From positions 558,001-622,000 of the forward strand of contig NZ_CP032702.1 of the NCBI RefSeq assembly GCF_007833795.1: a DNA stretch of 64,000 nucleotides. The letters run 5' to 3'. The notes under the pieces are model-generated. The model worked only from the letters and a program-made list of their open reading frames with translations, had not been told where the DNA came from and did no database searches. Positions 63,153 through 64,000 of the stretch are shown here, piece after piece. The stretch is from Candidatus Pantoea soli. GTDB taxonomy: Bacteria > Pseudomonadota > Gammaproteobacteria > Enterobacterales > Enterobacteriaceae. The translations under genes were made by a program, and so were the position numbers. The first letter of the stretch is position 1, and the number at the start of each line of letters is the position of its first letter.

Positions 63153-63223
63153 AAACAACTTCTTCAAGTTGGTGATGGTGCGTACCTCATGCTCATATTG
63201 AAACAGTTCCAGCTTCCAGTGTT

Positions 63224-63361
63224 TCTAATGGGAATTATCGTCCGCGAGAGGTGACGGGCAGGCATACTGCCACTGATGGGGTTTCTGACCGAGGAAAGAA
63301 GCCGAATCATAACGCTGATGTTCACATTCCAATGTCTCCAGGACGATCCCCATATAATTAA
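63224..63361 (+). pseudogene. C-terminal remnant of a toxin tip (unit E)
   Basis: The frame reads SNGNYRPREVTGRHTATDGV, then KKPNHNADVHIPMSPGRSPYN-like residues to a TAA at 63359-63361. It is followed 11 bp later by a small immunity-type gene. The beginning is lost next to the symE upstream region. The toxin family is not identified. Confidence 0.5.
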
Positions 63362-63372
63362 TGTGAGGTTTT

Positions 63373-63612
63373 ATGAATATCCGAAATCAATATAATGAAG
63401 CCTTAAATAAATTAGATGTTGATGTTAGTGATGGTTTGAGAGATCTAATAAAAATATATTGTATGGCTATTAATTCTTTTGAAAATGATATCGTTGACTC
63501 GATTGCTTTATATGTCATTGATATGGGAAATAAAGGCACTTGCCGATATCTACAAGAAATATTATCAGAGAATAAAGATCCTTATTTAGTAAAAATTTTA
63601 ATGTATGGATAA
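63373..63612 (+). CDS. orphan immunity protein (unit E)
   Basis: A 79-residue helical cytoplasmic protein with GTGAGG 6 nt before the ATG (ALNKLDVDVSDGLRDLIKIY, DMGNKGTCRYLQEILSENKD). It is directly behind the toxin remnant, so an immunity protein that outlived its toxin. I recognise no family. Confidence 0.6.
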   Translation: MNIRNQYNEALNKLDVDVSDGLRDLIKIYCMAINSFENDIVDSIALYVIDMGNKGTCRYLQEILSENKDPYLVKILMYG

Positions 63613-63660
63613 AAGAAATTAAGTAAAATATTAAAATAAAAGTCAGTTACGAAATTAAAC

Positions 63661-63750
63661 CTTCCCATTGACTCCTCGCCCGGTATCAAAACCGGCCTCT
63701 TTCAGCCATTTGGCGATGATTTTTGTCACCGGCGTGGTGCTGTGTTTTGA
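63661..63750 (-). pseudogene. internal remnant of a symE gene (unit E)
   Basis: On the minus strand the sequence reads TTPVTKIIAKWLKEAGFDTG then RGVNGK. KWLKEAGFDTG is the most conserved part of the SymE domain. It has neither start nor end. It lies about 50 bp past the unit E immunity gene in the same convergent orientation as the other copies. Confidence 0.6.
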
Positions 63751-63919
63751 AAAAATATTTTTGTATTTAACCTGCTGATTAGATAGTAAAATAAACTTCG
63801 CGAAAATAAATTGTCTTTATCAGGGTGTGGCGGTAGTGTATGAGCTATGACGTGATGGTTTTAGTAATTTATATACGAAACTGACAGTACGATCCGGACT
63901 TCGATTAGATTGCGCAACC

Positions 63920-64000
63920 TAACCCGATAGGGCTGGCGGGTGGGCTGAATCTTTATCAGTATGCGCCGAACCTGTTGGCATGGATTGATCCGTTGGGCCT
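63920..64000 (+). pseudogene. displaced Rhs tail, start of a further unit (partial)
   Basis: From about 63920 the sequence matches the Rhs end again ([23 protein letters not shown]) up to the window edge, right where a new toxin tip should begin. It has no upstream shell, so the array continues beyond the window. Confidence 0.8.

Overview
The window is a chromosomal segment of a gammaproteobacterium of the order Enterobacterales, most likely an Erwiniaceae member (Pantoea/Erwinia type). The basis is gene order and protein similarity recalled from memory: three tRNA-Leu(CAG) genes next to rsmC, holD, rimI and yjjG, as in the E. coli leuQPV-rsmC-holD-rimI-yjjG region. The species is an inference.

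Layout. (1) 1-5106, housekeeping: the 5' end of a gene behind a Fur-box promoter, a diguanylate cyclase, a DUF1435 (YjjZ-like) protein, three tRNA-Leu genes behind a stringent-type promoter, then rsmC, holD, rimI, yjjG and a good terminator. (2) 5920-36066, a complete type VI secretion system (T6SS), all on the + strand: an SH3-like lipoprotein, tssJ, K, L, M, tagF, tssA, B, C, hcp, a set of peptidoglycan-hydrolase effectors with immunity genes, a second hcp, then tagH (FHA), pppA, a periplasmic protein, tagJ, tssE, F, G, H (clpV) and the kinase ppkA. All 13 core components are present once vgrG is counted. TagH, PppA, PpkA and TagF suggest threonine-phosphorylation control. (3) 36084-53550, three vgrG islands. 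The vgrG cores are almost identical, the tails differ, and each is followed by different cargo: a PAAR protein with a Gly/Ala-rich C-terminus and a membrane-protein partner; a prePAAR/PAAR ADP-ribosyltransferase with an ADP-ribosylglycohydrolase (Tre1/Tri1-like) and an Eag chaperone; and a DUF2169/DUF4150-lipase pair with an ankyrin lipoprotein. (4) 53881-64000, a full rhs gene with a ParB-like toxin tip and its immunity gene, followed by a decaying array of displaced Rhs tips, orphan immunity genes, an IS3-family (IS407-group-like) element inside an imm50-like gene, and repeated antisense symE genes or remnants.

How it fits together. The contractile apparatus fires Hcp tubes capped by VgrG and PAAR. 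Small muramidases beside hcp are probably Hcp cargo, while the large effectors ride on VgrG/PAAR through their dedicated adaptors. G+C is high in the apparatus and vgrG cores and low in cargo and immunity genes, as expected for frequently exchanged modules.

Most notable: (a) a repeating unit in the Rhs array of toxin tip, immunity gene, conserved terminator hairpin and convergent symE; (b) a toxin frameshift next to an immunity gene broken by an IS whose removal restores the reading frame; (c) a 1 kb tssC-3'/hcp duplication flanking lysozyme cassettes; (d) a muramidase effector broken at an A7 run; (e) decayed copies of an uncharacterised 357-residue T6SS gene upstream of vgrG3 and in the Rhs array.
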